This document shows positions 8,553 through 18,637 of a stretch of 64,000 nucleotides of DNA, piece by piece (within the stretch, counting starts at the first letter, position 1; each line of letters opens with the position of its first letter). The notes below the pieces were generated by a model. It was not told the origin of the DNA. It searched no databases and saw nothing but the letters and a program-made list of their open reading frames with translations. Origin of the DNA: Microvirga antarctica (GTDB taxonomy: Bacteria; Pseudomonadota; Alphaproteobacteria; Rhizobiales; Beijerinckiaceae); contig NZ_JAGEMM010000007.1 of assembly GCF_017921815.1 (NCBI RefSeq), positions 1-64,000 on the forward strand, in the 5' to 3' direction. A program made the position numbers and the translations under genes.

Positions 8553-11494
8553 GCGCCGGCCCTCGCGAGGTCCCATTCGCGCAAGGCCAGCGCGTCGCGC
8601 GGCGTCACGTCCGGATATTCGGGATCGGCCCCAACATCCGGCGAGACCTTCCACGAGCGGGCGCATTTGCGGCCTTCGGCCAACGCCGGCACGACGGCCA
8701 CACCCTTGACGTCCTCCAGCCGGAACGCGTCTGCCGGGCCCTCGCCGGCTTCGACGCGGATATCGGACGTGATGCAGATTTCGGCGAGATCCAGCCCCTG
8801 CACCGCCGCGAGCAGGTCCGGATCGGTCACAGAGACAATCGGTGCCGCCTCGAGGCTCGCGCCGATGCGTTTCTGCGCCCGCTCGATCTCCAGTGCGCCG
8901 GTGACGACCCGGCGCACACGGCGCACCTTCGCCCAGCGGGCCGCAAGCGCATCGTCGCGCCATGCCGCCGGGATCTCGACGAAGGTCTCCAAATGCACGG
9001 ATTCGGCGTCCGGATAGCGCGCGAGCCATGCCTCCTCGGCCGTGAAGGCGAGGATCGGCGCCATCCAGGTGGCGACCGCGCGGAACGCCACGTCGATGAC
9101 CGTGAGCGCGCTCTTGCGCACATGGCTCGAGAGCGGATCGCAATAGAGCGCGTCCTTGCGGATGTCGAAATAGAACGCCGACAGGTCGCTTGTCAGGAAC
9201 CCGTTGAGCAGCGCGATCACCCGCTTGTAGTCGAAGCTGCGATAGGCCTCGCGCATCTCGCCGTCGAGTTCGGACAGGCGATGCAGCACGAAGCGCTCGA
9301 GGTCCGGCATGTCGGCGAACGCCACCGTGTCGGCCGCGTTGAAATGACCGAGCGATCCCAGCATCCACCGCACCGTGTTGCGCAGCTTGCGATAGGTCTC
9401 GACGAAGGTCTTCAGGATCTCGGGACCGATGCGCAGATCGTCCGCGTAGTCGGAGGCCGCCACCCACAGGCGCAGGATGTCGGCGCCCGATTCCTGGATG
9501 ACCTTCTGGGGCGCCACGACGTTGCCGATCGACTTCGACATCTTCTGGCCCTTCTCATCGAGAACGAAGCCATGGGTCAGGACAATGTCGTAAGGCGCGC
9601 GCCCGCGCGTGCCGCAACTCTCCAGCAATGACGAGTGAAACCAGCCGCGATGCTGGTCGGTGCCTTCGAGATACATGACCTGGTCGGGCCCGCCATCGAC
9701 CTTGCGCTTCACCTTGAGATCGTCGCGTTTTTCGAGCGCGAAGGCGTGCGTGCAGCCGGAATCGAACCACACGTCGAGGATGTCGCCGATCTTGTCGAAA
9801 TCAGCCACCTCGTGACCGCCCGCCGAAAGGAAACGCTGGCCGTCATCCGCATACCACGCATCGGCGCCCTCGGCCTCAAAGGCCGCCGCGATGGCGGCGT
9901 TCACGCGCTCGTCCTTGAGGATGTCGCTCGTGCCCTTGCGCACGAAGACCGCGATGGGAACGCCCCAGGCCCGCTGCCGCGAGACGACCCAGTCGGGCCG
10001 GTTCTCGATCATGCCGGTGATGCGGGTCTCGCCCGATTCAGGAACCCATTCGACCGTGCGGATGGCTGTCAGCGCGCGCTGGCGCAGCGTGTCGCCCTCG
10101 TGGTCGAGCGCCTTGTCCATGGCGATGAACCATTGCGGCGTGTTGCGAAACAGCAGCGGGGCTTTCGAGCGCCAGGAATGGGGATATTGGTGCTTGAGAC
10201 GACCGCGCGCGATCAGCGCGCCGACTTCCATCATCTTGCGGATCACCGCCTCGTTGGCGCCGCCATCCTTGCCCTTGTCGTCGTAGACGCGCTCGCCCGC
10301 AAAAAACGGGATGTCGGAGAAGTAGGACGAATCCGGCGACACCGTATGCGGCACCTGCGGCGTGCCGCAGGCCTCGAACACCGCCCGGTGCTTGAGGAAG
10401 GTGTTGTAATCATCCGCGCCGTGTCCGGGCGCGGTGTGCACGAAGCCCGTGCCCGCATCGTCGGTGACGTAATCGGCCGGCAGCACCGGGACGGCGAAGT
10501 CCCAGTAGCTGTTCGCGCCTTCGAGCCCGCGAAACGGGTGCGCGGTGCGCTGGATCATCACCGGCAGCACATCCTTCACGCGCGCATAGGCCCCGACTCG
10601 GGCGGCCGCGAAGACCTCGGCTGCGAGCTTGTCGGCCAGCACGAGGCGGTCGCCCACCTTGGCCCAGTTATCCTCCGCCGCCTCCGTGACCTCATAGAGG
10701 CCATAGGCGATGGTCTCGCCATACGCGATGGCCCGGTTGGCCGGGATCGTCCACGGGGTCGTGGTCCAGATGACAACGGACGCGCCGGCGAGGTCGCCGT
10801 CGAGCGTCTCGGTGATGGGGAACTTCACCCAGATCGTGCTCGACGTCTTCTCGTGATATTCGACTTCGGCCTCGGCCAGAGCCGTCTTTTCCACCGACGA
10901 CCACATCACCGGCTTCGAGCCGCGATAAAGCTGGTCCGTCACGGCGAAATTCATGATCTCGCGCGCAATCTGCGCTTCCGCATCGAACGACATGGTGGCG
11001 TAGGGATGGTCCCAATCGCCCTCGACCGCCAGGCGCTTGAACTCGGCGCGCTGGATGTCGATCCATTTCTCGGCGAAGGCGCGGCACTCGCGCCGGAACT
11101 CGATGACCGGCACGTCATCCTTGTTCTTGCCGCGGGCGCGGTATTCCTCCTCGATCTTCCATTCGATCGGCAGGCCGTGGCAATCCCAGCCCGGCACGTA
11201 GTTTGAATCGAAACCGAGCATCCCTTGCGAGCGCACCACGAGATCCTTGAGGATCTTGTTCAGCGCGTGTCCGATATGGATGTTGCCGTTGGCGTAAGGC
11301 GGGCCGTCATGCAGGACGAAGCGCGGACGCCCCTTCTGCACCTCCCGCTGGCGCTGGTAGAGCTTCATCTCCTCCCAGCGCTTCAGCAGCTGCGGTTCCC
11401 GCTGCGGCAGACCTGCGCGCATGGGGAAATCGGTCTTGGGCAGGAAAAGCGTCTCGGAATAATCGCGAGCCGGGGTTTGCGTCGTATCGGTCAT
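8549..11494 (-). CDS. ileS: Isoleucine--tRNA ligase
   Basis: IleRS charges tRNA-Ile and edits misactivated valine. From the ATG at 11494 ([26 protein letters not shown]) it has 981 residues. The class I motifs are clear: [15 protein letters not shown] (HIGH) near residue 75 and [13 protein letters not shown] (KMSKS). [17 protein letters not shown] marks the editing domain. The C-terminal tail has [11 protein letters not shown] but lacks the paired CxxC zinc fingers of the E. coli enzyme. It overlaps lspA by four bases. About 340 bases of non-coding DNA separate it from the divergent msrB. Confidence 0.97.
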   Translation of the reverse strand: MTDTTQTPARDYSETLFLPKTDFPMRAGLPQREPQLLKRWEEMKLYQRQREVQKGRPRFVLHDGPPYANGNIHIGHALNKILKDLVVRSQGMLGFDSNYVPGWDCHGLPIEWKIEEEYRARGKNKDDVPVIEFRRECRAFAEKWIDIQRAEFKRLAVEGDWDHPYATMSFDAEAQIAREIMNFAVTDQLYRGSKPVMWSSVEKTALAEAEVEYHEKTSSTIWVKFPITETLDGDLAGASVVIWTTTPWTIPANRAIAYGETIAYGLYEVTEAAEDNWAKVGDRLVLADKLAAEVFAAARVGAYARVKDVLPVMIQRTAHPFRGLEGANSYWDFAVPVLPADYVTDDAGTGFVHTAPGHGADDYNTFLKHRAVFEACGTPQVPHTVSPDSSYFSDIPFFAGERVYDDKGKDGGANEAVIRKMMEVGALIARGRLKHQYPHSWRSKAPLLFRNTPQWFIAMDKALDHEGDTLRQRALTAIRTVEWVPESGETRITGMIENRPDWVVSRQRAWGVPIAVFVRKGTSDILKDERVNAAIAAAFEAEGADAWYADDGQRFLSAGGHEVADFDKIGDILDVWFDSGCTHAFALEKRDDLKVKRKVDGGPDQVMYLEGTDQHRGWFHSSLLESCGTRGRAPYDIVLTHGFVLDEKGQKMSKSIGNVVAPQKVIQESGADILRLWVAASDYADDLRIGPEILKTFVETYRKLRNTVRWMLGSLGHFNAADTVAFADMPDLERFVLHRLSELDGEMREAYRSFDYKRVIALLNGFLTSDLSAFYFDIRKDALYCDPLSSHVRKSALTVIDVAFRAVATWMAPILAFTAEEAWLARYPDAESVHLETFVEIPAAWRDDALAARWAKVRRVRRVVTGALEIERAQKRIGASLEAAPIVSVTDPDLLAAVQGLDLAEICITSDIRVEAGEGPADAFRLEDVKGVAVVPALAEGRKCARSWKVSPDVGADPEYPDVTPRDALALREWDLARAGA

Positions 11495-11838
11495 GGTGGT
11501 CAATAATCTCGGGCTTCCCGCAAGGGCGCGGCACAATCAGGCAATCTGTGAGGGCGAGGTGTGTGTTGGTCGCGTGATCCGAGCCCTGGTCCGGTCTCGG
11601 CGGCGGCGGGTCACGCGTGACATCCCGGACATCGCGTTCAAGCGAGGGCCGGGCCGGTAATTCGCGGAATGCGTGCGACGCGCGCGCGGATCGCCTGGGA
11701 AACCTGGGACATGGCTGCCTTTTAGCAGCGACGCGCGGCAGAATAAAGCGGGCGGGAGGCGAATGGCCCCTTGAAAAAGCCGTACCCGCGCCCGACCCTT
11801 CGGAAGACCCCTCACCCTTGGTGAAAGTGACGATACCC
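11495..11838. other. Intergenic region between divergent ileS and msrB
   Basis: This stretch should hold both promoters. I see no convincing promoter hexamers, T-box, riboswitch or terminator. A 24-codon minus-strand frame (MSQVSQAIRARVARIPR...) lies inside with three Ile codons, too few to call an Ile attenuator peptide. Confidence 0.6.
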
Positions 11839-12369
11839 ATGACCTCCACCTCTGTGACCTCCACCTCTGTGCCCTCGACACCCGGGACCGAACGCCGCTC
11901 GCAGGCGGGCTTCGACCTCTCGCCGCCCTCCCCCGAGCAATTCAGCGCCCTTGTGGCCGATCTCGACGACGAGGAGCGCCGCGTTCTCCTCGACCACGGG
12001 ACAGAACGCCCGTTCTGTGGCGTCTTCAACGAGGCCAAGGGCAAGGGCACCTATGGCTGCCGCCTGTGCGGCCTGCCGCTGTTCAAATCCGGCACGAAAT
12101 TCGAATCCGGCACCGGGTGGCCGAGCTTCTTCGACCCGATCGACCGCGAGCACGTCGCCTTCATCCGCGACCAGAGCTTCGGCATGGTGCGCACCGAGAT
12201 CCGCTGCGCCCGCTGCGAAGGGCATCTCGGCCATGTGTTCGACGACGGTCCGCCCCCCACCGGCGAACGTTACTGCATGAATTCGGCTTCCTTACGCTTC
12301 GTGGCCGATGGCGACCCGCTCCCCGACGATCTCGGCCGCGGGGCCCCGGAAGGCGAGCGCTTTGCCTAG
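11839..12369 (+). CDS. msrB: Peptide-methionine (R)-S-oxide reductase
   Basis: MsrB reduces the R form of methionine sulfoxide in proteins and so repairs oxidative damage. The protein has 176 residues from the ATG at 11839; an upstream GTG at 11821 is an alternative. Zinc-binding CxxC pairs are CRLC and CARC, the core reads SGTGWPSFFDPI, and the catalytic Cys lies in RYCMNSASLRF. The first ~30 residues are a low-complexity Ser/Thr segment encoded partly by a 15-bp tandem repeat, and there is no clear signal peptide. A DUF3095 gene follows after 57 bases on the same strand. Confidence 0.95.
   Translation: MTSTSVTSTSVPSTPGTERRSQAGFDLSPPSPEQFSALVADLDDEERRVLLDHGTERPFCGVFNEAKGKGTYGCRLCGLPLFKSGTKFESGTGWPSFFDPIDREHVAFIRDQSFGMVRTEIRCARCEGHLGHVFDDGPPPTGERYCMNSASLRFVADGDPLPDDLGRGAPEGERFA
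11841..11870 (+). repeat. 15-bp tandem repeat, two copies, in msrB start
   Basis: gacctccacctctgt occurs at 11841-11855 and 11856-11870. It encodes the TSTSV-TSTSV segment right after the msrB start codon. Confidence 0.9.
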
Positions 12370-12426
12370 CGGCCCATCGGCCCCATAGTGCCGGTGGGAT
12401 TTCGGAAACCCCGCCGGAGGTCGCGC

Positions 12427-13614
12427 GTGCCGATTGAGATAACCAACCCGGCCGTGGGACGTGCGGCGGCCCCGGCCGCGCTCACCGGCTTCTATGCCGG
12501 CCTCCCCGTCTTCGACAGTTTCGAACACCTGACCGACCCGTCGATCTATACGCCGCTGCCGGCAGGCTGGCTGATCGGCACCTCGGACATCGTGCGCTCA
12601 ACCGCCGCGATCGAAGCGGGTCGGTACAAGGTCGTGAACACCGCGGCCGCGGCGGTCATCGTGGCTGTGGCTAACGCCCTGAAAAACAATGACTTCCCGT
12701 TCGTTTTCGGCGGCGATGGCGCAGGCTTCGCGTTGCCGCCGGAGCTGCACGACCTTGCGGCCGAGGCGCTGGCCGAGGTCGCCACCTGGGTGCGCGACGA
12801 ATTCGACCTCGACCTGCGCGTCGCCCTGGTGTCCATCGACACCCTCCGGGAGCGGGGTTTCGACGTCCAGGTCGCCAGGTTCGCGCCCTCGACCCATGTC
12901 TCCTACGCCATGTTCACGGGCGGCGGCCTCGCCTACGCGGAACGGCAGATGAAAGCGGGCGAGTTCGCCGTGCCCCCGGCGCCTGTGGGGGCCCGGCCGG
13001 ATCTCAACGGCCTGTCCTGCCGGTTCGAGGAGATCCGCGCCGAGAACGGACTCATTCTGTCGCTCATCGCCATCCCGGCCTCCCCCGAGGTGGATCTTGC
13101 GACGTTCAACGCGGTGGTGGCCGATATCCTGCGCCTCGCCGAGCGGGGGCATGGCGGGAGCCGGCCAATTCCCGAGGGCGGCCCGTCTCTTGCGGCGCCC
13201 TTTAAGGGCTACGGGATCGAGCGCAAGGCCCTCCAGAAGCCCGGCCTTGCCGGCGCGCTCGGCCTAGCCGCCCGGCGCCTGGTCTCTTACGCCATTTTCG
13301 CGCTCAACCGCCCCGTCGGCAATTTCGATCCGACGCGGTATCGCCAGCAGCTCGTCGACAACACGGATTTTCGCAAGTTCGACGATGGCCTGCGCATGAC
13401 GCTGGATTGCACACCGGCCCTTGCCGATGCCCTCGAGCGTCGTCTCGCCGAGGCGGAGCGGAAGGGCATCGTGCGCTTTGGCCTGCACCGGCAGGAGGCG
13501 GCTCTCATGACCTGCTTCGTGCCGTCCGCGACCCGCAGCGACCACATCCATTTCGTCGATGGGGCGATGGGCGGCTACGCGATGGCGGCCCGGGCGCTGA
13601 AACCGCAGGACTGA
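12427..13614 (+). CDS. DUF3095 family protein with nucleotidyl-cyclase-like motifs
   Basis: The protein matches the DUF3095 pattern: FYAGLPVFDSFEHLTD, YTPLPAGWLIGTSDIVRST, AIEAGRYKVVNTAAAA and FPFVFGGDGAGFALP. I choose the GTG at 12427 (395 residues) because GGAGG lies at 12416-12420, six bases before it; an ATG at 12388 would put that site inside the gene. Two Asp-containing segments, SDIVRST and GGDGAG, resemble the metal-binding strand pair of class III nucleotidyl cyclases, which is my inference. A second half (ERGHGGSRPIPEGGPS onward) includes HIHFVDGAMGGYAMA. No enzymatic role is established. It follows msrB closely, and its stop abuts that of ribF on the other strand. Confidence 0.85.
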   Translation: MPIEITNPAVGRAAAPAALTGFYAGLPVFDSFEHLTDPSIYTPLPAGWLIGTSDIVRSTAAIEAGRYKVVNTAAAAVIVAVANALKNNDFPFVFGGDGAGFALPPELHDLAAEALAEVATWVRDEFDLDLRVALVSIDTLRERGFDVQVARFAPSTHVSYAMFTGGGLAYAERQMKAGEFAVPPAPVGARPDLNGLSCRFEEIRAENGLILSLIAIPASPEVDLATFNAVVADILRLAERGHGGSRPIPEGGPSLAAPFKGYGIERKALQKPGLAGALGLAARRLVSYAIFALNRPVGNFDPTRYRQQLVDNTDFRKFDDGLRMTLDCTPALADALERRLAEAERKGIVRFGLHRQEAALMTCFVPSATRSDHIHFVDGAMGGYAMAARALKPQD

Positions 13615-14583
13615 TCAGCCGATCATCGACGCAACCGCGTCCTTGGCGAGCATGTGCCGGGCCTCTTCGGAATCGCGATCCATCCGCTGGATGAGCGCCT
13701 CGATGCCGTCGAATTTCTCTTCGCCACGTATCCAGCCGACGAATTCCACATCAAGCTCGCGCCCGTAGAGATCGCCCGCGTAGTCGAACAGGTGGACCTC
13801 CAGCAAGGGCGCGCCGTTGTCGAAAGTCGGGCGGCGTCCGAAGCTTGCGACCCCATCGACGTGTCTGCCCGCGACAGAGGTCCGGACGGCGTAGATTCCA
13901 TGACGCAGCCCGCAATCGTCCGGCAATTTGAGATTGGCCGTCGGATAGCCGAGTTCACGGCCGCGCTTTTCCCCGTGACGCACCTCGGCCCGGACGAACC
14001 AGCGATAACCCAGCATGGCGTTCGCGCTCGCCACGCGACCGGCCTCAAGCGCCTGGCGAATGGCGCTGGAGGAAACCGGCTCCGAGCCCTCGGTCACGGC
14101 CGGGGCCACGTGGCAGGCAAGGCCACGCTCCCGGCACAAGGCCGCCATGATGGCGGGCGTTCCGGCCCGGCCACGGCCGAAATGGAAATCGTAGCCGATC
14201 AGCACGCCCGAGAGCCCGAGATCCTGCGCCAGAAGGTCGACGAATTGCTCGGCCGTGAGCGCGGCGAAATCCGCGTTGAAGGTCCGCACGAACACCCCCG
14301 CAAGCCCCATCCGCTCAAGGATGGCGAGCTTGATCGGCTCCGGGGTGAGCCGGAACATCGGGACATCGGGCTGGAAGTAGGAGCGCGGATGCGGCTCGAA
14401 CGTCACCACGGCGGCGGGGCGTCCGGTTCCAAGCGTGAGCCGGATGAGTTCCTGATGCCCCCGATGGACGCCATCGAAATTGCCGATGGCCGCGACCGCG
14501 CCCTGAAGGCGCGCCGGCACGACATCGCCGTCGCGGCAGACGGCGAAACGCGGCGGGGACGGCGATGGGTCGGTGTGGGGCAT
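13615..14583 (-). CDS. ribF: Bifunctional riboflavin kinase / FAD synthetase
   Basis: RibF phosphorylates riboflavin to FMN and adenylates FMN to FAD. From the ATG at 14583 (MPHTDPSPSPPRF) the protein has 322 residues; a TTG start at 14640 would add 19. The N-terminal FAD synthetase domain shows GNFDGVHRGHQ and GYDFHFGRGRAGT with EPVSSSAIRQAL. The C-terminal kinase domain shows KRGRELGYPTANLKL and GVASFGRRPTF. The HAD-family gene upstream is its usual Rhizobiales neighbour (~70 bases). The stop codon directly abuts that of the convergent DUF3095 gene in TGATCA. Confidence 0.96.
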   Translation of the reverse strand: MPHTDPSPSPPRFAVCRDGDVVPARLQGAVAAIGNFDGVHRGHQELIRLTLGTGRPAAVVTFEPHPRSYFQPDVPMFRLTPEPIKLAILERMGLAGVFVRTFNADFAALTAEQFVDLLAQDLGLSGVLIGYDFHFGRGRAGTPAIMAALCRERGLACHVAPAVTEGSEPVSSSAIRQALEAGRVASANAMLGYRWFVRAEVRHGEKRGRELGYPTANLKLPDDCGLRHGIYAVRTSVAGRHVDGVASFGRRPTFDNGAPLLEVHLFDYAGDLYGRELDVEFVGWIRGEEKFDGIEALIQRMDRDSEEARHMLAKDAVASMIG

Positions 14584-14652
14584 GGATCTGGAAGTGGCCT
14601 CAGCGGTCGCGACGGTGTCGAAAACCCGCCCGCGGGTCAAGCGGGCGCAGTG

Positions 14653-15534
14653 TCAGGCTGCCCATGTCAGCACCGTGGTCACGGCGATGGGCCGCGCGCT
14701 CTGCCGGTCGACCCAATCCTGCACATGGTCGGATACCAGCGCGCCGCGATGCAGGTTGAGCTCCTCCGCGTGAATGCCACGGGCGACCAACAGGGCATCG
14801 ATGCCGAACGCCACGGCCCCCGCGATATCGGTGCGGATGGCGTCGCCAACGGCCAGAATGCGGGCCTTGTCGATGGCCCGTCCAGACAGCAGCTCGGCTC
14901 CAGCGACCGCGCGCTCATAGATCGGCCGATGGGGCTTGCCCGCATAATAGACCCGCCCGCCCAATTCCTCGTAGGCAACCCCGATCGCGCCCGCGCAAGG
15001 GATGATGCGGTGGCCGCGCTCGACGAGCAGATCGGGATTGGCGCAAACCATGAGCAGATCGCGCGCCCGCATCTCCTCAAGGCGGGAGAGATAGTCGGCG
15101 GCAGTCTCGCGCTCGTCGTCGTCGAGGCCCGAGCACACCACGTAATCGGCCTCAGCCACCGTTCCGAACCGGACATCGAGGCCGTCATAAAGCGGCGTGT
15201 CGCGCTGCGGGCCGATATGGTGGACGACCTCGGAAAGGCGCTCCTCGATGGCAATCCGGGTCAGGTCGCCGGAGGTCACGATCGCGTCATAGGCGGACCG
15301 CGGCACGCCGAAGGAATCGAGCTGGGTAGCAACGGCCGATCCCGGCCGCGGCGCATTCGACACCAGAACGACCTGCCGGCCGGCGGCGCGAAAGCGCGTC
15401 AGCGCGTCGCCTGCGGCCTCATAGGCGGTCAGCCCGTTATGCAGCACGCCCCAGATATCGCAAAGGATGAGGTCATACCCATCGGCCAGGGGCTTCAGGC
15501 CCTCGACAAGAGCGGGACGGAGCGGCGCGGTCAT
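14653..15534 (-). CDS. TIGR01459-type HAD superfamily hydrolase
   Basis: This 293-residue HAD phosphatase has the nucleophile motif ILCDIWGVLHNG near the N-terminus, where the second Asp of DxD is replaced by Trp (D-I-W), then VSNAPRP (motif II) and the C-terminal GDAIRTDIAGAVAFGID (motif IV). The central AGKPHRPIYE gives the motif III Lys. The subclass IIA layout resembles NagD and 4-nitrophenylphosphatases. The conserved position just upstream of ribF suggests a flavin- or phosphate-related housekeeping role, but the substrate is unknown to me. Confidence 0.9.
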   Translation of the reverse strand: MTAPLRPALVEGLKPLADGYDLILCDIWGVLHNGLTAYEAAGDALTRFRAAGRQVVLVSNAPRPGSAVATQLDSFGVPRSAYDAIVTSGDLTRIAIEERLSEVVHHIGPQRDTPLYDGLDVRFGTVAEADYVVCSGLDDDERETAADYLSRLEEMRARDLLMVCANPDLLVERGHRIIPCAGAIGVAYEELGGRVYYAGKPHRPIYERAVAGAELLSGRAIDKARILAVGDAIRTDIAGAVAFGIDALLVARGIHAEELNLHRGALVSDHVQDWVDRQSARPIAVTTVLTWAA

Positions 15535-15585
15535 GAGATCTCACTGGCTGTTCAGCCGGGCGGGTAGGCCGTCGGAGCCTTCAAG

Positions 15586-16929
15586 TCAACCGACGCGGCG
15601 CAGTTCCGTTGCCCGCAAAGGCATCGCGGCGGGTCCGAGGACTTCCGCGCGCACCGCCCGCGGGGCCGCGAACACGAAGCCCTGGGCCAGCGGCACGCCC
15701 AGATCCACGAGGGTCGGCACCATGTCCTCGTGGTCGACCCGGTCGGCAATCAAGCGGATCCCGGATTTGCGCAGCAGGGAGGCGAAATCGCGCACGCAGA
15801 GATCCGCCTCATTGTTCTCGCCTGCCGCCGCGATCAGCATCTCGGCCGGGAACTTGAGGAACCGCACGCCGCTTTCGGACAGCGCCCGCGCATCGAGGGA
15901 GAGGTCCGGCGCCTGGTCGAGGGAGAGCGGCAACCCGCAGCGGCCGAGGGCGGCGAGCGCTCCCCTCTCGCCGTCATCGAGCCCGCGCCAGCAGGCCTGG
16001 GACAATTCGAGTACGATCTTGCCGACAATCTCCGGCGAGGCGGCGACCATCCCCTGGAGCTGGTCGATGAAGTCCGGATGGGTCACGGAGCGTGGGGAGA
16101 GATTGACCGCGACGATGGCCTCGCTGCCTCGGGACATCAGATGCCGCGCCACGGCCATTGCCCGCGTCAGGACACGCCGGTCGAATTCCGGCGCGCGGCC
16201 GAGGCGCTCGATGCGGGAGAGGAATTCGGCCGGGGCCAGCAATGTGCCATCGTCGAGACGCAGCCGGGCGAGCGCCTCGTAGAAGCGGACTTTCCGGTTC
16301 GGCAGGCTGACCACGGGCTGCAGGTGGACCTCGATGCGGTCGGCCTCGAATGCCTGCGTCACCAGCCGGGTGCGATGAAGCTCGCTTTCGGTTTCGAGGG
16401 GTCGAAGAGGCAGCAGGGAGGGGTCCGGTTGAACCACCGCAACAGCGACCGGCCTTTCGTCCACCCGCCTGAGCGACGGTCGGGCGGCCGCGCCCGCGGG
16501 CTGCTGGAGGCTGTCCTTGATGTCCGCCACGTCCCGGTTTTGCGCCGCCACTGTGCGCGCGAGTTCGCGCACGACACCGCCGAGCATCCCGACCGTTCCC
16601 GTCACCTCCGCCATGGTGGAGCGCAAGACCGGGGACCCGCCTTGCGGGATCCGCGCCTGCTGCTGTTCAAGCCGCATCAGGCGACCGGCCAGGAAATCGA
16701 CGTCATGGGCGTTGCGCCGCGCTTCCGCGGCGGCGGCTTTCGCCCGCACCCACGCCAGCGCGAGAATCGTGAGGGCGGCCACATGAAACACCAGAAGGAG
16801 AATGCTCATCAGCCGCACCTGCAGGGCGTAGCCGATCACCGCGACGGCAGCGCTTGCGGTGATGCCGATGGCGACAAGCCGTGCCTCGCCACTGTCGAGC
16901 CATCCCCGGTCTCTGGCTGGTTCCAGCAT
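15586..16929 (-). CDS. Membrane protein with degenerate EAL domain (TipF-like architecture)
   Basis: From the ATG at 16929 (MLEPARDRGWLDSGEARL) the protein has 447 residues. Two hydrophobic segments lie near residues 16-60, followed by a coiled-coil-like stretch (AAAEARRNAHDVDFLAGRLMRLEQQQ) and a C-terminal EAL domain from about residue 190. The EAL triad (FYEALARL) and NLSPRSV are kept, but the ELTE-like Glu is ELSQ, the DDFGTG motif reads DQAPDL and the AEGVE motif reads ADRVDH. Phosphodiesterase activity is therefore probably lost. This layout recalls Caulobacter TipF, a c-di-GMP receptor for flagellum assembly; the resemblance is architectural only. It is divergent from the aminotransferase gene. 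Confidence 0.85.
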   Translation of the reverse strand: MLEPARDRGWLDSGEARLVAIGITASAAVAVIGYALQVRLMSILLLVFHVAALTILALAWVRAKAAAAEARRNAHDVDFLAGRLMRLEQQQARIPQGGSPVLRSTMAEVTGTVGMLGGVVRELARTVAAQNRDVADIKDSLQQPAGAAARPSLRRVDERPVAVAVVQPDPSLLPLRPLETESELHRTRLVTQAFEADRIEVHLQPVVSLPNRKVRFYEALARLRLDDGTLLAPAEFLSRIERLGRAPEFDRRVLTRAMAVARHLMSRGSEAIVAVNLSPRSVTHPDFIDQLQGMVAASPEIVGKIVLELSQACWRGLDDGERGALAALGRCGLPLSLDQAPDLSLDARALSESGVRFLKFPAEMLIAAAGENNEADLCVRDFASLLRKSGIRLIADRVDHEDMVPTLVDLGVPLAQGFVFAAPRAVRAEVLGPAAMPLRATELRRVG

Positions 16930-17189
16930 GGACGCCCCTGGTCCGGGCGATCCACCTTTCCGCGCCGGAAAGCCTCGCGAATCACCGCCTGAGGATGGTG
17001 TCCGACCGCAAGCGCGGCCGCAAGAGTCCGGCACGCACTGAGCAGTGTTTTCAAAGGGTTTGCGCAGATATGCAGCCCTCAGGCGCGACCATTGTGGGCC
17101 GCGCGGCCCGTCGCGTCTCGAAGAGTTCTTTTGCGGCGGCCTGAAACCGCTGATAGATTGTAGCCGAATCCAGCATCCGGGGACCGGAC

Positions 17190-18536
17190 ATGACAGCCCA
17201 TTCAGCACGCGCCGCCAACGATCTTGCCGCCCCCAACGATCTCGAGGCCTGGTGGCTGCCGTTTACGGCCAACCGTTCGTTCAAGCAGCGCCCGCGCATG
17301 GTCGCCCGCGCCAAGGACATGTACTATTACACGCCGGACGGCCGTCAGGTGATCGACGGCGCCGCCGGCCTCTGGTGCTGCAATGCCGGCCATAACCGCG
17401 ACGAGATCACGGCCGCGATCCAGCACCAGGCGAGCGAACTCGATTATTCGCCAGCCTTCCAGTTCGGCCATGCGGGCGGATTTTCGATCGCGTCGCGCAT
17501 CGCGCAGCTGGCGCCGGGCGATCTCGACCATGTGTTCTTCTGCAATTCCGGCTCCGAGGCCGTCGACACCGCGCTGAAGATTGCACTCGCCTATTGGAAC
17601 GTCACCGGCCAGGGCAGCCGCACGCGCCTCATCGGCCGCGAGCGCGGCTATCACGGCGTCGGCTTCGGCGGCATCTCGGTCGGCGGCATCGTCAAGAACC
17701 GCCAGTTCTTCGGCACCCTGCTGGCAGGCGTCGACCACCTGCCGCACACCTATAACCGCGCCGAGCAGGCCTTCACGCGCGGCGAGCCGGAATGGGGCGC
17801 GCATCTTGCCGACGATCTCGAGCGGATCGTGGCCCTGCACGACGCCTCGACCATCGCGGCGGTGATCGTCGAGCCGATGGCGGGCTCCACCGGCGTGTTG
17901 CCGCCGCCGAAGGGCTACCTGCAGCGGCTTCGCCAGATCTGCGACAAGTACGGCATCCTCCTGATCTTCGACGAGGTCATCACCGGATTCGGCCGCCTTG
18001 GCACGGCCTTCGCGGCCGAGCGCTACGGCGTGATCCCGGACATGATCACCTTCGCCAAGGGCGTCAATTCCGGCACCGTTCCGATGGGCGGCGTGGTGGT
18101 TCGCAAGGGCCTTTACGACGCCTTCATGAAGGGGCCGGAGAACATGATCGAGCTGTTCCACGGCTACACCTATTCGGGCCATCCGCTGGCCTGTGCGGCC
18201 GCCATCGCCGCGCAGGACATCTATCGCGACGAGAAGCTGTTCGAGCGCGCCAAGAGGCTTGAGCCCATCTGGGCCGACGCCATTCACGGCCTGAAGGAGC
18301 TGCCCAACGTGCTGGACATCCGCACCGTCGGGCTTGTCGGCGCCATCGACCTCGCGTCCCGCCCCGATGCGGTGGGCGCACGGGCCTTCGAGGCGATGGA
18401 CCGCGCCTTCAATGACGGGCTGATGATGCGCATCACCGGCGACACCATCGCGTTGTCGCCGCCGCTCATCGTCACCGAGGACCAGATCGGCGAGATCGCC
18501 GAGAAACTCGGCAAGGTGATCCGCGCCGTCGCCTAG
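17190..18536 (+). CDS. Beta-alanine--pyruvate transaminase (omega-amino acid aminotransferase)
   Basis: This 448-residue class III PLP enzyme resembles the Pseudomonas omega-amino acid:pyruvate aminotransferase along its length. Shared blocks are [93 protein letters not shown] (with the PLP-binding Lys) and [15 protein letters not shown]. It should convert beta-alanine and related amines plus pyruvate into malonic semialdehyde and alanine. The ATG at 17190 fits the family start. hisS begins about 100 bases downstream on the same strand. Confidence 0.93.
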   Translation: MTAHSARAANDLAAPNDLEAWWLPFTANRSFKQRPRMVARAKDMYYYTPDGRQVIDGAAGLWCCNAGHNRDEITAAIQHQASELDYSPAFQFGHAGGFSIASRIAQLAPGDLDHVFFCNSGSEAVDTALKIALAYWNVTGQGSRTRLIGRERGYHGVGFGGISVGGIVKNRQFFGTLLAGVDHLPHTYNRAEQAFTRGEPEWGAHLADDLERIVALHDASTIAAVIVEPMAGSTGVLPPPKGYLQRLRQICDKYGILLIFDEVITGFGRLGTAFAAERYGVIPDMITFAKGVNSGTVPMGGVVVRKGLYDAFMKGPENMIELFHGYTYSGHPLACAAAIAAQDIYRDEKLFERAKRLEPIWADAIHGLKELPNVLDIRTVGLVGAIDLASRPDAVGARAFEAMDRAFNDGLMMRITGDTIALSPPLIVTEDQIGEIAEKLGKVIRAVA

Positions 18537-18637
18537 CGGGGCCATCATGGCAGGGGCGCAGGCGAGGCTTGCTCCAAGGTGCCGCGCGCGGTAGGACCCG
18601 GCACGCTCTTTTGCTGAAAAGAAACGGCTCTCCCACC

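Noticed and set aside
8553..9467. Arg-rich N-terminal extension joined in frame to lspA
   Set aside because: It overlaps the ileS coding region on the same strand in another frame and has no family match. The GTG at 8552 gives a normal-length LspA.
11614..11712. 24-codon minus-strand frame as an ileS leader peptide
   Set aside because: Only three Ile codons and no terminator/antiterminator pair could be seen.
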